Shown here in pieces: positions 24,949 to 34,734 of a stretch of DNA of 64,000 nt. A program made the position numbers and the translations under genes. The notes under the pieces are model-generated. The model was not told the origin of the DNA and did not search any database. It worked only from the letters and a program-made list of their open reading frames with translations. This stretch comes from Bacteriovoracaceae bacterium (GTDB lineage Bacteria; Bdellovibrionota; Bacteriovoracia; Bacteriovoracales; Bacteriovoracaceae). The stretch spans positions 62,001-126,000 of the forward strand of contig CANFVK010000003.1 in assembly GCA_947450475.1 (NCBI GenBank), read 5' to 3'. Numbering within the stretch: the first letter of the stretch is position 1; each line of letters opens with the position of its first letter.

Positions 24949-25972
24949 GCAATAAATTAATCATTTTTTTACTCATTGAAAAAGAAAGAGTATAACCATT
25001 TTTGTAAAGACCACTGATAACAGATATTTTCTTTTTCTCATCAACAAAACCACAAATTGGCAATCTTTTAGGACCTTTATGTCTTAAGCCAGTGATCATT
25101 TTAAATTGATCTAGAGAACCCAAATCAAGATTGAGATGCTTTGTTAGATAATCTAAAATATCGCAAAGTTCATTAGAACGAGGAAGCATAAAATTGCCCT
25201 TTTGGGATGAACTTCCAATAATTAACTTATTATCTTGATTTCGGTAAAAGACGTTGTGACCATTTAAAGTAAGAAAAAAGGATTGATCATAAAAAAAATC
25301 TCTAACTAAGTAGCTTCCTGAAACAACTGAATCAGAAAAGAATTCAAGATTGTCTTGATTAAAATTTTTTAAAATATTGAAGTACGCACCAGAACAAATA
25401 ACCACATATTTACTTTTGATAGATTTACCACCAAAAAGTTCAACTAAAACATGCTCTGCACTTATAGTTTTTACATCTTTTACAACATCTTCAATTTGCA
25501 AAAAAGAATGAAGAGAATTTCTTGAATCAATCCAACTGTTAAAAATAGTAGGACTTAACAAAAAGGATTTAAGTAAAACTCCTTTATGAGAATTTTTAAG
25601 CAACTTAAAATCTAAAGAAGTTAATTGGTTAAAACGTCGAGAAAGTTTTTGATCATTATCGCCGTCTGTAGAAATTATATATTGATCAACGAGCTCAATA
25701 CCATCTGGCTGATTATTATAAACAAAATTACAAAATTCATCATAACCTTCGACAAGAAGATCTCCAAGGGTGCTTACGCCCACGTCAACACCATTAAGAG
25801 AAATAGTTGCAGTTGATTTTTCAGAACAATTAGGAAAATGTTGATTGGAAAAAATTTGTGCAACAGAAAAATTCTGACAATTAGTTTCAGAAGCTTTTAA
25901 AGTTTTAAACAACTCAAAAAGTAACGTCTTGGCAGCAATACCATTTCCAATAATTACCAAATCAAAATCCAC
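24911..25972 (-). CDS. FAD-dependent oxidoreductase (DAO / glycine oxidase-like)
   Basis: 353 residues from GTG at 25972, chosen because GGTGA stands five bases before it and the protein then begins DFDLVIIGNGIAAKTL, a normal dinucleotide-binding GxGxxA start. TTG/GTG starts up to 25984 are possible. YVVICSGAYF closes the FAD-binding part. ITGLRHKGPKRLPICGFVDE and ISGLYKNGYTLSFSMSKKM match the C-terminal FAD loop of D-amino-acid oxidase-type enzymes (GxRPxxxDxxPxxG, HxGHGWxxxP). The substrate-side residues differ from glycine oxidase, so an amine or amino-acid substrate is likely but unassigned. It is divergent from tex and overlaps the Kazal gene's 3' end. Confidence 0.7.
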   Translation of the reverse strand: MDFDLVIIGNGIAAKTLLFELFKTLKASETNCQNFSVAQIFSNQHFPNCSEKSTATISLNGVDVGVSTLGDLLVEGYDEFCNFVYNNQPDGIELVDQYIISTDGDNDQKLSRRFNQLTSLDFKLLKNSHKGVLLKSFLLSPTIFNSWIDSRNSLHSFLQIEDVVKDVKTISAEHVLVELFGGKSIKSKYVVICSGAYFNILKNFNQDNLEFFSDSVVSGSYLVRDFFYDQSFFLTLNGHNVFYRNQDNKLIIGSSSQKGNFMLPRSNELCDILDYLTKHLNLDLGSLDQFKMITGLRHKGPKRLPICGFVDEKKKISVISGLYKNGYTLSFSMSKKMINLLLSQQCFSRMNLE

Positions 25973-26096
25973 AAAAATCACCAAAATTATGAAAAAACAT
26001 TTTTTTTACATGCTAACTCATTGCCAATGGTTTTTAAAATGTTTATCGTTTTCTTTCTATAATTATGTCGATAAAACATTCCAGGAGACTTGATGT

Positions 26097-28409
26097 ATGT
26101 CACTTGAACAAAGCGCAGTTATTTTTGCAGCTCAAGAAACAAATTTAAATGCTCGATCTGTTTTAAGCGTCTTGACTTTATTAATCACTGAAGATTGCAC
26201 CGTACCCTTTGTTGCACGATATCGAAAAGAAGTAACAGGTGGATTAGATGAAGTACAAATCAGGGCCATACACGAATCATATGAAAATTATCTCGAAAGA
26301 GAAAAAAGAAGAGAATACATATTAGAAGCAATTAAAAAAATGGAACTCTTGACTCCAGATCTAGAAAGAAAAATTAAAGCTGCAGATACAATTAATCAGT
26401 TGGAAGATCTTTATTCCCCATTTAAAGCAAAAAAGAAAACAAAAGGGATGATCGCTAAAGAGGCTGGTTTAGAACCATTAGCTTTATTCATTTTAAGCAC
26501 AAATAAAAATAGAAAAGAACTTGAAGAACATTTCGGTAATCAATTTAACAATATTGAATTAAAAATCCTTAATTTTACGGACGCTTTAGCTGGAGCCTTT
26601 GATATTATTATTGAGATGATGGCCCATGATTCAGAAGTAAAAGAGACACTGAGGAAAGACTATTGGAAAGATGCAGTCATAAAATCTAGTAAAAGAGATA
26701 AAGCTGAAGAAGAAGATAAGGACTGGTTAAAATATAAAGATTATTTTGAATTTTCTCAGAAGGTTTCTGAGTTAAAAGATCCAAAAGCTAGTCATCGATT
26801 TCTTGCAATGAGAAGAGGTATGACCTCGAAAACATTAAAAGTAGATATTGTTTTTCAAGATGTAATAGCATTAGGATTAATTAAAAATAAATTCTATAAA
26901 GATCCAAACCTTGGAATGAATACAGAATTAGATCTTGCAGCTAAAAAAGCATTCAACAATTACATTCATCCAAGCTTAGACCTTGAGATAAAATCCGAAC
27001 TAAAAAAAATCTCGGATGAAACTGCAATAAATGTTTTCGGTATAAATTTAAAAAATCTCTTATTGCAGCCTTACCTTGGCCCTAAATCGGTAATTGGAGT
27101 AGATCCAGGTGTAAGAACTGGCTGTAAAATTGTAATCGTTGATAATACTGGAAAATTTCTCGCTGATTGCGTAATTTATCCTCATGAACCAAGAATGCAA
27201 GTAAAAGAATCTGCTACAATTTTAGATGCTATTATTGAACAATTTAAGGTCGAACACATTGCAATTGGTTCAGGTACTTATGGTAGAGAGACTCTTTCAT
27301 TTATCCAAGAAAATGTAAAAAAAGTAAAAGAAAGCAAAGTAAAAGCTACTTTAATTTCTGAAGCAGGTGCATCTGTCTACTCTGCCTCTGAAATTGCACG
27401 TGAAGAATTCCCTGACAAAGATCCTACGGTTAGAGGAGCTATTTCAATTGCGAGAAGATTTCAAGATCCTTTAGCAGAATTAGTAAAAATTGATCCTAAA
27501 TCTATTGGAGTCGGTCAGTATCAGCATGATGTAAATCAAGCAAGATTGAAAAAGTCTTTAGAGGGAGTTGTTGAATCATGTGTTAATTATGTCGGAGTAG
27601 ATTTAAATACTGCCTCAGCGCCATTGTTAGCTTACGTCTCAGGCATTGGTGCTGGTTTAGCGCAAAATGTAATAAAATATCGTGAACAAAATAAAGGTTT
27701 TAAAAATCGTGCAGAAATTTTAAAAATATCCAGATTTTCTGCAAAAATATTTGAACAATCTGCTGGATTTCTTAGAATATTTAACGGTGAAGAGCCTCTT
27801 GACGCCACTTTTATTCACCCAGAGAGATATGAAGTTATTAAAAATTGGATCCAAAAAAATAAATTAGAAATTACCGATTTAATCAACAACAAAGAAATGA
27901 TTTCTAGATTAGAGCGAGATCATGATTTTAAAAATGAAGTTGGTGAATTTACATTTGATGATATTGTAAAATCATTAAAAGCACCTTCTCAAGACCCAAG
28001 AACTGAGTTTAAATCGTTTGAATATAGAAAAGATATTTCAAAAATTTCTGATTTAAAAATCGGAGAATGGTATCCAGGCCTAGTTACCAACATTACTCAA
28101 TTTGGAGCCTTTGTAGATATAGGAATCAAAGAAAATGGTTTGCTTCATGTATCGCAAATTTCTGATAGCTTTGTTGAAAATGCCATGAATGCACTTAAGG
28201 TGGGTCAGGAAGTCAAAGTCCAAGTAATAGAAATAGATAGAGAGAGAGGAAGAATATCACTTTCTGCTAAAAAAGGGGCCGAAGCCAATTATACAGGGAA
28301 TCCATCAGGATCAAGTTATAATCAAAAAAATATCAAGACGAATTTATTGCCAAAGCAACAAGAAATAAAAAATAATGCATTTTCTGGTTTAAAAAACTTT
28401 AAGATTTAA
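26097..28409 (+). CDS. tex: Tex, RNA-binding transcription accessory protein
   Basis: 770 residues, usual Tex length. CTVPFVARYRKEVTGGLDE near the start is the classic Tex N-terminus. SVIGVDPGVRTGCKIVIVD begins the YqgF-like domain (about 335 on). Helix-hairpin-helix segments lie around ASAPLLAYVSGIGAGLAQNV and KNRAEILKI. The S1 RNA-binding domain is GEWYPGLVTNITQFGAFVDI (from about 656). CAGGAGAC lies eight bases before the ATG. Tex tunes transcription and RNA turnover. The last 40 residues after the S1 domain are an Asn/Lys-rich tail. It ends 9 bases from the convergent permease gene with no clear terminator between. Confidence 0.95.
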   Translation: MSLEQSAVIFAAQETNLNARSVLSVLTLLITEDCTVPFVARYRKEVTGGLDEVQIRAIHESYENYLEREKRREYILEAIKKMELLTPDLERKIKAADTINQLEDLYSPFKAKKKTKGMIAKEAGLEPLALFILSTNKNRKELEEHFGNQFNNIELKILNFTDALAGAFDIIIEMMAHDSEVKETLRKDYWKDAVIKSSKRDKAEEEDKDWLKYKDYFEFSQKVSELKDPKASHRFLAMRRGMTSKTLKVDIVFQDVIALGLIKNKFYKDPNLGMNTELDLAAKKAFNNYIHPSLDLEIKSELKKISDETAINVFGINLKNLLLQPYLGPKSVIGVDPGVRTGCKIVIVDNTGKFLADCVIYPHEPRMQVKESATILDAIIEQFKVEHIAIGSGTYGRETLSFIQENVKKVKESKVKATLISEAGASVYSASEIAREEFPDKDPTVRGAISIARRFQDPLAELVKIDPKSIGVGQYQHDVNQARLKKSLEGVVESCVNYVGVDLNTASAPLLAYVSGIGAGLAQNVIKYREQNKGFKNRAEILKISRFSAKIFEQSAGFLRIFNGEEPLDATFIHPERYEVIKNWIQKNKLEITDLINNKEMISRLERDHDFKNEVGEFTFDDIVKSLKAPSQDPRTEFKSFEYRKDISKISDLKIGEWYPGLVTNITQFGAFVDIGIKENGLLHVSQISDSFVENAMNALKVGQEVKVQVIEIDRERGRISLSAKKGAEANYTGNPSGSSYNQKNIKTNLLPKQQEIKNNAFSGLKNFKI

Positions 28410-28418
28410 AAATATTTT

Positions 28419-29573
28419 TTAACTGACTGTTCGTACATGCTCTAGTGGGTTGTGCTCTTTTTCAAATTGCACAATCGCAAAGAAAATGAACAATGATGAA
28501 ATACAATACGGTACTATAAATGAAACAAACAATCCTTTGGTCGTGATTAAAATTGGAATTTTCCGATCAACGAAAACATCTGGCATTATTTCGGGAGCGT
28601 AATGGTCAAATAAATAAAGAAAGAGCAGCCCAAAAATTATTCCAGAAATAATGGAAGCAAAGCTCATTAAGTGAAGAAACCATTTTGTAGATCTATTGAT
28701 TTGATAAAAAGAAGCTCCTAAAATCCAGAAACTAGCAAGGTCCGTTTTTATTTTATTAAAAAATATTAATAAACCACTCGATATGCATAATGAAACAAGT
28801 AAACTCATTGCTGCAAATAAAAAAACCATTACACTACTTTCTAGATTAAGTGCCCAGACTAATGTCCTATTTTCATCTTCCCATGTTTTAAGAATAACCC
28901 ATTCTGGCAATGCAAATGCTAGTTCTTTAAAGTTAGTTAATGAATAAATTCTGATTCGATTTACATATTTTGCCTGAATTAAATTTTGTATCAAAGGCAG
29001 TCTAACCCATAAATGGGAAGTATCTATTTCTGGCACATCAGAGCTAAAAGTTCTTTCAACCTTAATGGTTTGACTTCTGGGAATATCTCCCAAAAAGGAA
29101 TCAACATGAGAGGGTGAAATAATTTGTAAATCTTCAGGAGGAGCTACTCCAACTTTATAGGCTAATTCTGTTGGCATTATGCCATCTGTATTTTTATCTA
29201 TTTTCAGAAAACTCGGGACAAAATGATCAAAGTCTATTCCATGAACAATGACGGGTGTAATATAGGTTTGATATCGTAAAAGCAGTTCAATTTCATACTC
29301 TAGCGAATACTTGATTTGGTTTTTTTCCAAAACCTTTTGTATTGATATTAACCTTTCATCGTTTTCACCAGCTTTGAAATAAATAGTTGCGCGACCTACA
29401 ATATTTTTCGATCGCTCCATTAAGTTATGCTGAAGACCACCCATTGTACTTTGCAAAACAATGAGTGCAAAGGATGACAAAAATAAACCTATAACTGCTA
29501 AAATAAGAAGTCTTTGCCGATTTTTTGAAGATAAAATATAAAAAACAAAATATTTTAAATAAGTTAAAAACAC
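28419..29573 (-). CDS. FtsX/LolC-LolE-like ABC transporter permease
   Basis: 384 residues. One N-terminal transmembrane helix (about 20-42, LILAVIGLFLSSFALIVLQS) is followed by a large periplasmic part and three C-terminal helices (about 255-280, 300-325, 345-370): the MacB/LolC topology. FLTYLKYFVFYILSSKNRQ at the start and MGGLQHNLMERSKNIVG after helix 1 fit LolC/LolE, which release lipoproteins from the inner membrane. No LolD-type ATPase or second permease lies next to it; the partner must be elsewhere. It follows fadJ by 6 bases in the same direction. Confidence 0.7.
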   Translation of the reverse strand: MFLTYLKYFVFYILSSKNRQRLLILAVIGLFLSSFALIVLQSTMGGLQHNLMERSKNIVGRATIYFKAGENDERLISIQKVLEKNQIKYSLEYEIELLLRYQTYITPVIVHGIDFDHFVPSFLKIDKNTDGIMPTELAYKVGVAPPEDLQIISPSHVDSFLGDIPRSQTIKVERTFSSDVPEIDTSHLWVRLPLIQNLIQAKYVNRIRIYSLTNFKELAFALPEWVILKTWEDENRTLVWALNLESSVMVFLFAAMSLLVSLCISSGLLIFFNKIKTDLASFWILGASFYQINRSTKWFLHLMSFASIISGIIFGLLFLYLFDHYAPEIMPDVFVDRKIPILITTKGLFVSFIVPYCISSLFIFFAIVQFEKEHNPLEHVRTVS

Positions 29574-29579
29574 GATTAG

Positions 29580-31724
29580 TTACTTTGTCGTTTTTTCGTA
29601 AAAAGTAGTTTTATTTTTAACTAATTCTTCAAGATACAATGATGGTTTATATCGATCAGCACTTACACTTTGTGAAAATTGTAATAATGCACTTAATATT
29701 TTTTCTAATCCTTCACTATCGGCATATCTTAATAAACCTCCCCTAAAAGGAGGAAAACCAATACCAAAAATAAGACCTAAGTCAACTTCTGAAGCAGTGT
29801 TAACAATCTCATCCTTTAGGATTTCTGCGGCTTCATTAATCATTGGTAAAAAAAGTCTTAATTGAATTTCTGTTTCAGATAGCTTCTTCTTAGTTAAAGG
29901 TAACAATTTATCGACTTCATCATTAGGGCCAAGAACTTTGCCTTTTTCATCGTAAAGGTAGAAACCCTTTTGATTTTTTTTACCAAGAAAATTCTTTTCT
30001 AAAAGCTTTGTAGAAAACTTAGAGGGTAAAGCCCGCTCTCCTAGACCATCATGCATAACCTTCGCAACTTTTACACCAACATCGATTCCTACTTCGTCTA
30101 GCAATCGGCAAGGCCCCATTGGCATTCCAAAATTTAAAGCGGCCTGATCAAGATCCTTTACGGAAACGCCCTCTTCTAATAAATACCCAGCTTCGTTTAA
30201 GTAAGGCATCAAGATTCTATTTACTAAAAAGCCAGGTCCATCCTTAACAATCACAGGTGTTTTTTTAACCTTCAATACCCACTTATATAATGCTTCAACT
30301 GTTTCAGGTTTTACTTTACTATGAACGATAATCTCAACTAACGGCATTAAATGAACAGGATTGAAAAAATGAAGGCCCGCAAAGCGCTCAGGATGCTCGA
30401 GAGCTTTTGACATTTCTTCAATCGAAAGAGAAGAAGTATTGCTTGTTAAAATGCATGTATTAGAAACGTATTTTTCAACTTCGGCGAATACTTTTTTCTT
30501 AATGTCCATATTCTCAACAACGGCTTCGATTACTAAATCTACTTTTTGAAAACCACTGAAATCCAGTTGTGCTGTTATTGATCTTTGCTTTCTCTCAAAT
30601 TCATCAATATTAATTTTTTTCCTTTTTAGTTGACCTGAAAAATTTTGAGAAGATTGCTTAAGTCCTAAATTCAGGGCCTCTGTACTTAAGTCTTTCATAA
30701 TAGGATGCATCCCTGCATCGGCCATCAGCCAAGCAATTCCTCCTCCCATGGTACCAGCACCCAACGCTGCACCTCTACTCAGTAACTGAACTTCACCAGA
30801 TGATTTTGGTCCATTGTATCGCTTAACGGCTTCTGACATGAAATAGATATGCTGTAAGTTTTTACTTTGTTCACTTATGGCCAATTCACCAAATGCTTGA
30901 GCTTCGGCTGCAAGGTAACTCGTTCTGCCTTTCATCATTCCAGAGTCCATTACATCAAGAATTTTCAGAGGTGCCTGATAAAAACCATTTGTTTTTTTCA
31001 AAACACTTTCTCGAACTTTTTGGAAAATAATTTTTCTTGTGACAAAATTTTCTGTTGCTAATTCTTTTACTGAATCAGAAAGAGAATGATGAACTGATTT
31101 ATATTCAAGAAATTTAGGAGCCATTGATAATAAATTTTCGCTTGGAAAAACTTCAGTTACAAGTCCGAGTTTTTTTGCTTTATCACCACGTAATGTTTTT
31201 CCTGTAAGAATCATGTCTAAAGAATTGGGTAATCCAATTTTGCGAGGCAGACGGTAAGTCCCTCCAAACCCCGGTATAAAACCCAATTTAACTTCAGGCA
31301 GACCGATAGACGTTTTAGGTGAGTTTGAAGCCAGAATCACATTGCATGCTAAAGCAAACTCTAATCCACCTCCAAGACAAATTCCATCTACACAAACTAC
31401 TTTAGGAAGATTTAAATCTTCGAGCCGATTATAAATATTCTGACCCTGCTCAGCTTTATCGGCAGCTTCTGATTCAGTAGTTAAGGAAGAAATTAGATTT
31501 ATATCAGCTCCTGCTAGAAAACAATTTTCTTTATGCGAAAAAAAGATAACTCCCTTCAATTCTGTAGTTTTGCCATGCAAATCTTCGATAATTGAGGCAA
31601 GTTCGTTCATTGTTTCTATATCAAGAGAAGTCATTGATTTTTGATTATTAAAACCAAATCCAACATAAGCAACTCGTCCAACTTGTATATCCTTTACTTC
31701 ATAACTAATTCTTTTAAACGTCAT
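29580..31724 (-). CDS. fadJ: Enoyl-CoA hydratase / 3-hydroxyacyl-CoA dehydrogenase (beta-oxidation alpha subunit)
   Basis: 714 residues, the FadJ/FadB size. The N-terminal hydratase has LAGADINLISSL and LGGGLEFALACNVILAS (oxyanion loop), with the catalytic glutamates in the GLPEVKLGFIPGFGGT region. The dehydrogenase follows with AALGAGTMGGGIAWLMADAG (NAD loop), HFFNPVHLMPLVEI (catalytic His) and VKDGPGFLVNRILMPYLNEA. The C-terminal repeat of the dehydrogenase domain is intact. It converts 2-enoyl-CoA to 3-ketoacyl-CoA in fatty acid oxidation. It lies 35 bases after fadI in the same direction, a normal beta-oxidation pair. Confidence 0.92.
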   Translation of the reverse strand: MTFKRISYEVKDIQVGRVAYVGFGFNNQKSMTSLDIETMNELASIIEDLHGKTTELKGVIFFSHKENCFLAGADINLISSLTTESEAADKAEQGQNIYNRLEDLNLPKVVCVDGICLGGGLEFALACNVILASNSPKTSIGLPEVKLGFIPGFGGTYRLPRKIGLPNSLDMILTGKTLRGDKAKKLGLVTEVFPSENLLSMAPKFLEYKSVHHSLSDSVKELATENFVTRKIIFQKVRESVLKKTNGFYQAPLKILDVMDSGMMKGRTSYLAAEAQAFGELAISEQSKNLQHIYFMSEAVKRYNGPKSSGEVQLLSRGAALGAGTMGGGIAWLMADAGMHPIMKDLSTEALNLGLKQSSQNFSGQLKRKKINIDEFERKQRSITAQLDFSGFQKVDLVIEAVVENMDIKKKVFAEVEKYVSNTCILTSNTSSLSIEEMSKALEHPERFAGLHFFNPVHLMPLVEIIVHSKVKPETVEALYKWVLKVKKTPVIVKDGPGFLVNRILMPYLNEAGYLLEEGVSVKDLDQAALNFGMPMGPCRLLDEVGIDVGVKVAKVMHDGLGERALPSKFSTKLLEKNFLGKKNQKGFYLYDEKGKVLGPNDEVDKLLPLTKKKLSETEIQLRLFLPMINEAAEILKDEIVNTASEVDLGLIFGIGFPPFRGGLLRYADSEGLEKILSALLQFSQSVSADRYKPSLYLEELVKNKTTFYEKTTK

Positions 31725-31759
31725 TTTTTAACTCTCTTATCAATAATATATAATGCGCT

Positions 31760-33055
31760 TTATCGTTTTAAATTTTCTATAATAACTGCTCCACCCTGAC
31801 CGCCACCAATACATAGCGAAGCTAATCCATACTTTGCTTTTCGTCTTTTCAATTCATGCATAAGTGTGATGACTAAGCGAGATCCAGTAGATCCAACAGG
31901 ATGTCCCAGAGCAATTGCTCCTCCATTTACGTTAAGTTTTGTAAAATCTAGTTCTCCCCACGCTTTACTTATATCAAATTTAGCTGCAATCGTTTGATCC
32001 TTTAACGCTTTAGATACAGCAAGAATTTGAGCTGCAAATGCTTCATTAATTTCAAAAAGATCAAAATCAGAAAGACTAAGATTAGTTCTTCTCATTATTC
32101 CATCCATCGCCAACAGCGGGCCCATACCCATCCTTTCCGGTTCTAATCCATGAAAATGATAATCCGTTAACTTCGCTATAGGATTTAAGTTATATCTTTT
32201 CACTGCTTCCTCTGAAGCAAAAAGCAGAGCAGAACCACCATCTGTAATGGGACAACTATTTCCCACGGTAACCGTTCCTGATTTTTTGTCAAAATAAGGC
32301 TTCATTTTAGCTAAACCTTCGACTGTTGAATTTTCTCTTGGACCTACATCATCAGTTAATAATTTATTTAAATTACCACCAATCGTTATTGGTAGAATTT
32401 CATCTTTAAATTTACCAGACTTCATCGCCTCGACAGCTTTTGCGTGAGAATTGTTAGCATAAATATCTTGCTCTTCCCTAGTAATTTTTAATTCTCGGGC
32501 CAACAACTCTGCCGTTTGCCCCATGTTTAATCCACAAAATGGATCAGTAAGCCCCTGCTCTATTGCTACGATAGGAGTTAAATAATTAGGTCTAAATGCA
32601 CTCATTGCAGAAATTTTTTCGCCAATAGTTTTTGCTTTGAATAATTTTGCAAAAAGTTCAGTCATTTCTTTATTGTACATAAGTGGCATTTGAGACATTG
32701 ACTCAACTCCTCCTGCTACAATAATATCACTTCTTCCACTTGCAATTTTTATGTAAGCTTGAGCGACTGCCTCCATTCCGGAAGCACAATTTCGGTGAAC
32801 AGAATAACCTGAAGTTTTTTTATGAAGACCAGCCTCTAAAGCAATAACTCTCCCAACGTTTGGATATTTAGCTGGTGTTCCAGTATTGCCAAAGATGACT
32901 TCATCAATTTTATCAGTTGGAATACTTGTATTGTCGATAAGATGTTTTACTAAATATGCTCCCAAAAAAGGTGCCTGGACATCTTTTAAATCCATACCAG
33001 ATTTAGCTTGAGGTGTTCTTTTACCATCAACAATATACACATCTTTCATTGACAT
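31760..33055 (-). CDS. fadI: Acetyl-CoA C-acyltransferase (3-ketoacyl-CoA thiolase)
   Basis: 431 residues from ATG at 33055, preceded by GGAG at six bases; an in-frame start at 33088 has no such support. VYIVDGKRTPQAKSG begins the fold. HRNCASGMEAVAQAY carries the acyl-accepting Cys, NEAFAAQILAVSKAL the first His region, GGAIALGHPVGSTGSR the active His, and LASLCIGGGQGGAVIIE the second Cys. The long middle loop (GLEPERMGMGP, AFRPNYLTPIVAIEQGLTDP) is that of FadI-type rather than short-chain thiolases. It works with FadJ downstream. Confidence 0.92.
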   Translation of the reverse strand: MSMKDVYIVDGKRTPQAKSGMDLKDVQAPFLGAYLVKHLIDNTSIPTDKIDEVIFGNTGTPAKYPNVGRVIALEAGLHKKTSGYSVHRNCASGMEAVAQAYIKIASGRSDIIVAGGVESMSQMPLMYNKEMTELFAKLFKAKTIGEKISAMSAFRPNYLTPIVAIEQGLTDPFCGLNMGQTAELLARELKITREEQDIYANNSHAKAVEAMKSGKFKDEILPITIGGNLNKLLTDDVGPRENSTVEGLAKMKPYFDKKSGTVTVGNSCPITDGGSALLFASEEAVKRYNLNPIAKLTDYHFHGLEPERMGMGPLLAMDGIMRRTNLSLSDFDLFEINEAFAAQILAVSKALKDQTIAAKFDISKAWGELDFTKLNVNGGAIALGHPVGSTGSRLVITLMHELKRRKAKYGLASLCIGGGQGGAVIIENLKR

Positions 33056-33164
33056 AAATTTCTCCATAAATTTAAAAGGATATAGCAAATTCTAAGGGAT
33101 AAAGTTGATTAAAGAAAGAACGGAATATTTTGATTTGAAATAAGAAATAGGCGACCAAAACAAA

Positions 33165-33191
33165 CAGGCATCTCGTTAAAAGAGATGCCTG
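33165..33191. terminator. Rho-independent terminator (bidirectional)
   Basis: Perfect 10-bp stem CAGGCATCTC / GAGATGCCTG with a 7-base loop GTTAAAA. CTTTTTATTT follows on the plus strand and TTTGTTTTGG on the minus strand. On the minus strand it lies 30 bases after the stop of the outer-membrane protein gene, so it most likely ends that transcript. Confidence 0.85.
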
Positions 33192-33221
33192 CTTTTTATT
33201 TAATTAAAAAGATTAGTGCAA

Positions 33222-34331
33222 TTAAAATTTTACGACTAGGCCACCTTGAACAGTTACGATATCAGATTGCTCCATTGCTCGAGTAACATTTTGTAATCTT
33301 AACTGATCAGGATTATTAGATGTAGTAGTTGCAACGCTAGAGATTCCTGAAGTTAATGTTTTAGAAAATGATAAATCTATATTCAATCCTACGTTTCCAG
33401 CTAAATCTGCTTCTGCTCCAATCTTCGCAGAGGCTCCAAGGGAGTTTGAGGTAAAGGCTTCATTACCGTAAGAAATTCCATATGGATTCGTATAGCCATT
33501 ACCATTATCATTATATTTAATGTTAGAGCGGTTAAAACTTACAGAAGCTCCAGCAAAAGGCTTGATCAAGGTAGAATTCAAAATAAAAAATTTGGTATTG
33601 GCTTCTAGCGAAAGCTTATCGTAAGCCATCGTTCGACCTTGACCAAAAGTGTTATAATAGATAGAACCAACGGTTGAGGTATTGCTGATAAAATCATTTG
33701 CCGTATCTGTTGCATCTAAAGCAGTATAACCAATACCGACACCAACGGTTAATTGAGGGTATATATTAGTTTCAACACTAGCTCCAATATTTATCTTTGA
33801 TTCAAAATCAATCTTATCGCCTTTAATAGATGCTACTCCAAAAGAAGGAATAATTTTTATATTTCTTTCCTCTGAGCCATCAGTAGATTTAACATTGCTT
33901 AAACTTTTCTCTAAAGTTGTATCACTGTTTGCTGAAAGACTCTGGGAAGACATTTCAGGAGCAGCTTGAGAAACCTGTACTCTATCTTCTTTTAAGTTTC
34001 TGCTGTTAGAATTTTTATTGAATGCTTTTTGCAATTGCTTAGTAAGAGCGATCTCATGCTTAACTCGGATATCTTCGATTTTCTTTTCGACCATCGCTTT
34101 ATTTCTCTCTTCAAGGTTCGCTCTCTTTTTTCTCAAAATTTCAGATGGTGAACTTTTGCCATCAACAATTGAATTGTCTTGATCTAAACTTTCAGCATTT
34201 AACGACTCATCTACGTCATTTAATAAATCAGTTTCGGCAAAAGCTTTGGGCATTTGGATTCCGGATACCATAACTGTAGCTAGAAACAAACTCATGAAAG
34301 AAAGTCTCTTTTTTTCATTTAAATTCAACAT
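33222..34331 (-). CDS. Exported coiled-coil plus outer-membrane beta-barrel protein
   Basis: 369 residues from ATG at 34331, preceded by AGGAG; the longer frame to 34385 lacks a ribosome-binding site. The signal peptide ends near MPKAFA. Residues about 60-110 are a charged coiled coil (LRKKRANLEERNKAMVEKKI). From about 150 on, the pattern is short amphipathic strands (KIIPSFGVASI, LTVGVGIGYTALD, AGASVSFNRSN) ending in LVVKF with a terminal Phe, the usual OMP signature. This is an OmpA/OmpW-like porin-type barrel with an unusual coiled-coil neck that may span the periplasm. It sits alone, ending at a strong terminator. Confidence 0.7.
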   Translation of the reverse strand: MLNLNEKKRLSFMSLFLATVMVSGIQMPKAFAETDLLNDVDESLNAESLDQDNSIVDGKSSPSEILRKKRANLEERNKAMVEKKIEDIRVKHEIALTKQLQKAFNKNSNSRNLKEDRVQVSQAAPEMSSQSLSANSDTTLEKSLSNVKSTDGSEERNIKIIPSFGVASIKGDKIDFESKINIGASVETNIYPQLTVGVGIGYTALDATDTANDFISNTSTVGSIYYNTFGQGRTMAYDKLSLEANTKFFILNSTLIKPFAGASVSFNRSNIKYNDNGNGYTNPYGISYGNEAFTSNSLGASAKIGAEADLAGNVGLNIDLSFSKTLTSGISSVATTTSNNPDQLRLQNVTRAMEQSDIVTVQGGLVVKF

Positions 34332-34488
34332 AAAAAGTCTCCTAAGATATGATCGATGAAACACAACTTTCATCGTCCAATACAATTAATACTGTTAAAA
34401 GTTTTCACACCTTTTATAACAGGTCCAAAAATAAAAACATCTTAATTAGCTAAAGTATGAAAATATTACAGAGAAAAAGGTATGAAAC

Positions 34489-34734
34489 CTATTTTTTAAA
34501 TGGATAATACTGAAAACGTTTTCCAGTCTCAGCAGGAGTTATTATTGCACTGATTTTACAAAGAAGAGTTGATTTATATTTGGCCTGATCACATTTAGTA
34601 GAATCACCTAAGTACTTGTTTTTTATATAGCTTAAAGTTGCGGTTATGAGACTCGCCATTACGGCGACAAGAAGAATATATTCCACTACCGTTTGACCAG
34701 CTTGGTCACCCCAGAGCCTTTTAACTGATCTCAA
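34489..34734 (-). CDS. Flp/TadE-type pilin-like protein
   Basis: 81 residues from TTG at 34734. The stop of the upstream Rossmann gene overlaps this start as TTGA, and GGAGGG stands seven bases before it, which favours it over an in-frame ATG at 34749. The segment WGDQAGQTVVEYILLVAVMASL is a class III/Flp pilin signature: a short charged leader, a Gly before the hydrophobic helix, and Glu at position 5-6 of the mature part (GQTVVEY). A single membrane helix is followed by a short tail with two cysteines (TKCDQAKYKSTLLCKI), which may form a disulphide. No tad/pil genes are near. It is probably an orphan pilin or minor pseudopilin. Confidence 0.65.
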   Translation of the reverse strand: MRSVKRLWGDQAGQTVVEYILLVAVMASLITATLSYIKNKYLGDSTKCDQAKYKSTLLCKISAIITPAETGKRFQYYPFKK

